Assembly (NCBI GenBank): GCA_015680685.1
Contig: MNCI01009457.1
Coordinates: forward strand, 590,306-650,140
DNA: 59,835 nucleotides
Direction: 5' to 3'
Source of the DNA: Gnetum montanum
Lineage: Eukaryota > Streptophyta > Gnetopsida > Gnetales > Gnetaceae
Shown: positions 47,901-53,900 of the stretch, in pieces
How the letters are laid out: the number at the start of each line of letters is the position of its first letter
Position numbering within the stretch: position 1 is the first letter of the stretch
Notes under the pieces: generated by a model
Databases searched by the model: none
Told to the model about the DNA's origin: nothing
What the model saw: the letters and a program-made list of their open reading frames with translations, nothing else
Program-made: the position numbers and the translations under genes

Positions 47901-50900
47901 TGCAAAGCACAGCCCCCTCCTATTACCCAAAAACCCTCAACCCAAGGTCTCAACCCATCCTCAAAAGGATAGGGGGGACTGAATAACAACCACACACCCT
48001 TGAAGGGCTAGGAGCCCCCTTTGCCCTCAATGAGGCCGTGCACTACTTGAGCTTGTTAGGCCTCGAAGCACTACATCCTGCAGTCTCTGCTAACTGCAAC
48101 ACAGACCCCAGACTCAACCATAGTTGAGGTCTTCAATGCATCCATGCCATCCGCAGCCTGCTGCACCATTATCCCTAGCCCAAGTGCCAATTGCTAGTTC
48201 TCTACTCTAAGTTGTGCCAGTCCCATCTAGTGCTCTGTGATCACCGCTTCCATCCACCTAAGGTCTTGCAAGCATGAGGCGTTCACTTCCCTTTGGGCCT
48301 CCTACCTCATGTCCTCCCACCAAAGCTACCACCATGCATGCTCCTCCAACCGTGCTTGCTTAGTAGCCAGTCAACATTCGTCCAACAACGTTTGACCTTG
48401 TGCCAGCTCCATGGCTGTGGATGAACCCGAGGTTTTAGTGTCTTCCAACTCAGGACCTTGATAGTTTTGCACCTGCACCCCGTGGCGCCACCGTTGTTGG
48501 TACACAAGAGTTGGCACCGGGTGAGCAATCAACACTCCCCTGTGCCAGAGCACAAGGATCACCCCTGGGTGTTGCCCTGGCCATCGCCTCTGAAGGGATT
48601 CACAAAAAAACTAGGGTAAGTTAATTGGGGAACCTTGTCAAATATGCTTGAGAAAGCTGAAATGCACCCCCACCAATGTTGTGGAGGTACCCAAACTATA
48701 CAAAGTACCACTCCACCATGAGTGTCACATCCCTCTAGACCCCTTACAATTCAGGCTTTCAGATGTGTCTACTAGTAGTCCTAGGAATGGGTCCTAGGAA
48801 GAACTCCATCACTTCTGTTTGAGCCCTCATGACTAGCACCACAATCTCCCCTACCACCTTCACTCCTAGTGCAGCAGCTAGCACCTACACCGTGACCTCT
48901 ATCCTTCTACCCCTGTACTACATAGCATCTCCCACCCAATTGTCATTACAACTGCTGTGTTGTGCAGGTTCTTGCTTATTTGTTGTTGCAAACTTTCGAT
49001 GCATTACTAGGCATAGGTTACGATTTGGTGAGTGTTGTTAACAATACTTTGTTTTTCATTCTAACAAGCTTTTGATGTGAATTCAAAACAATAATTTTCA
49101 TTTTAACAAGCTTTTGATAATAGAACCTTAAGAAAACCTGACTTATGTCCAAAGGGTGATTAGATTGTTAAGTTAGATAGCCTTTAATGAGGAAATGCAG
49201 CCCCACATTGCATGGGTGAAGTTATTGAAGCCTACCTATTTTTCATCACTAGTCATTGCATGAATCCTTTATAGAATCAATAATCTTGTTCAATGAAAAT
49301 ATAGTGGAAAGTTAGAACTATATAAAGCCACATTTGTTTGCTGCTCCTAAAGCAAACTTGAAAATGAGTCACATAATTTTTTTGGTAATGTCTAGTTCAT
49401 TTAGGAGCATTGGTTGTTGGTCAGTTGGTTAGCTCGCACCACTTTGCACTTGAAGGTGCTAGGTTCAAAGCCTAGCACCAAAACCCCTTTGCATACTTTG
49501 CACTTACTATGCTGCCAACCTAGGCGCATGTCCTAAGTAGAGCTAACCAAACCCTCTAAAAAATTGGCAGTTTCATTGAGTACCACTAATGGTGAATTTA
49601 GAGAGGATTTGAAACTAGTATGCTTTCAGATCGTAAGAAACAGAAACTCTCAAAAGAAATGATAGTCACCATCCATGGTGGTGCATCTCTTTGAGGCATT
49701 ATAGTTTTGAGATAGATAGAAGCAATGTGGGTGAGGCATTATAGCATTGAAAGACTTGTAGAGGAGTCTCCCTAAGGGAATAGACCTTTAACAAACTTAC
49801 AAGAAAGGAAACCATCATGGAAACAAGAAGATATGACAAGCACATCTAGACCTTAATTCCTTGTGGAACTTATCCACCACTTCTTGTTTCTCCTTGAAGT
49901 TGAGAAAATCTGCGACTTGCTTGAAAGCCTGATATTTTGTCATCCTTCTCTTCTTCTTTGTGTTGTAGATGCCCTTCACTTTATCCAGGTGGCATGCAAA
50001 AGAAATTTGTCTGATGAAAACACAAAGATCATCCCACAGGGTATAGTAGTTGATGCCCATCATAACATGGATATTGTCTGGAGCTTAACCAATCCTTAAT
50101 GTTGGCTTTATGCTATTTAGTTAATCACCACCACATTTCCTCCTGCCTTCTCTGCTCTTGCATCTGGAGTTTTCTTAGGGTTGCAAAGGTCCATATGAAG
50201 AAGATGGATAGATTTTTCTTTCTTCAACATTTTTGCATTATGATGATTTGCTGTTTGTTTGCCAAACACACATGTTTCATATAATTCAGAATTCAACAAC
50301 CAACAAGTTACCCATAATTTTCACAAAATTATTGGAAAATACTTGTTCCAAAAAGCCACCAAAAAGCTACCTATAATTTTTCAAAAAGAAGTTGGGAAAA
50401 GTAGTCACACCTAGGAGACTAAATGTGTTCCAAGTTGAACTCATAATGAATGCATTTATCTTCTATTGATAAATCAGTTTCTAAGGGAGACCCTAAAGTC
50501 CTCTGTAGTTATATTCTTACTATTGGAGAAGTGAATCATTTTTGTTCTTTCCAAAAGTGTAACAGTAGAGAGATTCTATACTTCGACATTCCTTTTTTTA
50601 TCCGTCACTTCTGTAGTTATATTCTTAATTAGATTCTTCTAGGTCAGATGCATATCTAATTTCTGAGAAAGTATGGATATGGCACTGAACTATATTTCAG
50701 ATTGATGGCTTGCTATCCTGTATATAAGGGAAGGGCATAGCATTTCACGTTGCAGATGTGGAAAATATGTGGGTTTATTTGTTCGCTATCAATGGTGCTA
50801 ATAGACAAATATTTTTTTATGATTCAGTATTATCTCTTGTTGCTTTTCGAATGAGTTTTTGTTCTCTCATTTATGTTTTTGATGGTTTCTGATAAGAGTT

Positions 50901-53900
50901 CAAGATCTGAATGTTCTTCATTTATCAATTTATATAATATGATTTTGTATTTCTTATTTTAAAATTTTCATTTAAACATTATATTTTCCACACAATATTA
51001 TTTAATTGAATATTTGCACACCAAGATTTTATGAGCCTATGATGCTTGACGTTCATATCGGAAACAATTAACATTCTAATTTATCCAGAAACTAATAAAA
51101 TTAATTTTTTATATTTTCAGGAGAACCAGGCAGACTTATTCGTGAACGCTACAGGGCTGCTTCGCAAGTTATTAAGAATCAAGTTAGAAGCTTCCTTTGA
51201 TTACGTTTATTACATAAATACATTGTTAGCTAATGAGTTCAGTGACAAACGGCTTGCTGAAAAGTTATTAAAATTATATTTCTACTGGTGAAACTTTGAG
51301 CCTTATCGAAGAGATGTACAAATAAATCAATAATTATATGTTAATTGTCACTTAAGTACGGTCGTCACCAAATGTACGTTGGTAAAGGAACTTTCTATTA
51401 TGCTTTAAATCCTTAGTCGTTACCCATTATTGGTGTCCAATACCAGTCTTTGTGGATCAAGTGCCCTGTAGATAATATTTGATGCTAGGGATACCAATTT
51501 GATCTTCATACTTGATCGTCTGAATTCATGTTTTGTATATCAGATCGAATACAGAACAATCTATATATGCCTAATTTTTTAAGTGTCATCATTCAATAGT
51601 TAAGAAAGCTACATCATATGGTGCAAAGAATTCTAAGTCTGGTATCGGGTATCAACCATAAAAAAGAATGCTTTCGAAACATTCCTACAGAAAATTTCCT
51701 GCACATAATTTTGTAAAATGTATAGTTATATTAACCGGGTTTATTTCTGAATTTCTATTTTATCCAGTTTCTTATGGATAAAGCATCTATTTCAAATGAC
51801 TGATAGCAAGAATAATGGTGATTGTGATTATTCTTGGTTGTAAACTTTTGAGTTCCATGGCATTTTGACAGTACCATCTCAAGTTGCAACGGTCATTGTG
51901 TAGATTAACAGGAACCTTTTGTATTGTGATGTTTGAATGGAGTTGCAGAAACATGTTACTAGTTATCTTGGAAGTCAGGAAACAAATCATGAAGGTTCCA
52001 GCACGCTACAAAGGCTAATTTAAGGAATGTTGCTAGATGTCTGGAAGATTGCAAAGTGGGTCTTAAAGAAGAGGCTACAAATTTATCAAATATAGTGGCA
52101 AGTTGTAATATTAGAAAAGGTGTTTGTAACAGGAAGTTCTCAGATCACTGCTACACAGATTACAAGGGATGATCCCATGTGCAAAGCTTCCAACTCACTG
52201 CTAGTTATCATTTAAATTGTGTTTCAATCACAATGATAATCAGCATGAATAGTAGATTATGAGGTCATTCCTAGTTATCTCATGAGGCTACTTAAAATGA
52301 ATTTTACACGATGAGGCAAAAGCCAAAAACAGAAATGACAGAAAGGAAAGAAAAAAAAAGACAATCTCAAACAGGAAAAAAAATGATCTTTCTGCAAACA
52401 CTACTGGGGTTGCATCAGGCAATAGTCGCCAAACTGCATTAAATCTGTGTCCTTTATGTTGTTTCTACATTTACAATTTCTTGTGTTACTGTTTACGTCG
52501 TTTGAGAAAATCATTGTTGTTCCCATTCCTTATCTTTCACAATAATCATGGAATCTCTTATGCGGTGGGAACTGTGCATAATTATGTTTATACTGATGTG
52601 TTGTCTTTAAATTATCTTTTCCAGGGCAAAATGAGTTGTTTGATGATCAATGATCTTGATGCAGGTGTTGGGAGATTTGGTGAGATTTTAATACAGAGGC
52701 ACTTATGACCAATTCTTTAATAGTTAGCAAAAGATAAAAAGTATTAAACAAAAATGTTATTTGAATGTGTAAGAAGTTCAGAAATTTTAAAATGAATAAA
52801 GTTTGAATAAATTCTGTACAGTTTTGGTGAATGCAACTACAGGATATATATTGGGCTAACGCATATAATTGATTTGTTAGGATTTTTTTCTTCCAAGTGG
52901 ATCAATGCCAATGAATTTCCTCATTGGTATTGTTTCCTGATTGCTTTTTTAAATTTATATATCACTCTGTTTATTATTTCTTACAAATGCATTGTTGGTG
53001 TTGGATAATATGCATATATTTATCTAACCTCTCTTGATTGATATCAGAAAACACACAAATGACTGTCAACAATCAGATAGTCGTTGGAACATTAATGAAC
53101 TTAGCTGACAATCCAACCAGAGTCAGCGTCGGACAAGACTGGAGAGACTTCGATATCACTAACCGTGTTCCCATTATTGTTACTGGCAACGACTTGTCAA
53201 CATTGTATGCTCCTCTTCTTCGTGATGGTCGGATGGAGAAATTTTACTGGTCAGTCCGCATATTCTCGTTTAGGCATTGAAGTATCCACTGCCATGTACA
53301 TTCTTGTTGCGTTTTACTTGCCCTAAGTAACTTGGCTATGTGAAATGTAACTTTTAGGACATTTATCTACTAGATTTCAATTCCTTATAAGAGGTTGCTA
53401 AAGTATTTGCTTATTTGTTCATATATGCAACTTTCAAGCAACTGAGATGTATTTCAGGTTTTGGTTTGATTCAATTGCCTTAACAACATTATTGACTTTC
53501 TTGAAGCCGCATTTTGTCTTTCTATTTATTTAAAGTGCAGGCAACCAACACGAGAGGACATTATTAATATTGTCCACAAAATGTATGAAAAAGACGGTAT
53601 ATCTAAAGAACAAATTACAGGATTGGTTGATGCATTTCCAAATCAAGGTAATTTTTAAGGGTCTTCATTGCATCTTTTATTCTCTAACCTACGAATTTTT
53701 TTTTTCTCAAATTTCAGATAGCAATCATATCTTCGATTTTTTTTCATATTTTAAACAATTGAAAAGATGTGGAAAATAACGTGATTTAAAGTTTTTTTTT
53801 TTTTAATTGCTTCTGTTTTTTATGATCGTTGAATGTCCAATTTGATGTTAGTTCTGTAATTTTCACCTCCTTGTTCAGGTCCCAAATTGGGGCCTGACAA

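Larger units (their letters stand above)
43603..51120 (+). other. Intron 5 (7,518 bp)
   Basis: GTAACT...TTTTCAG. It contains GC-rich LINE C with LINE D inside, a SINE-like element and a copia relic. 43,603-44,570 and 50,300-51,120 show nothing recognisable. Confidence 0.85.

Noticed and set aside
51046-51291. 81-residue open frame overlapping exon 6
   Set aside because: It reads exon 6 in the wrong frame; the correct frame gives [12 protein letters not shown].
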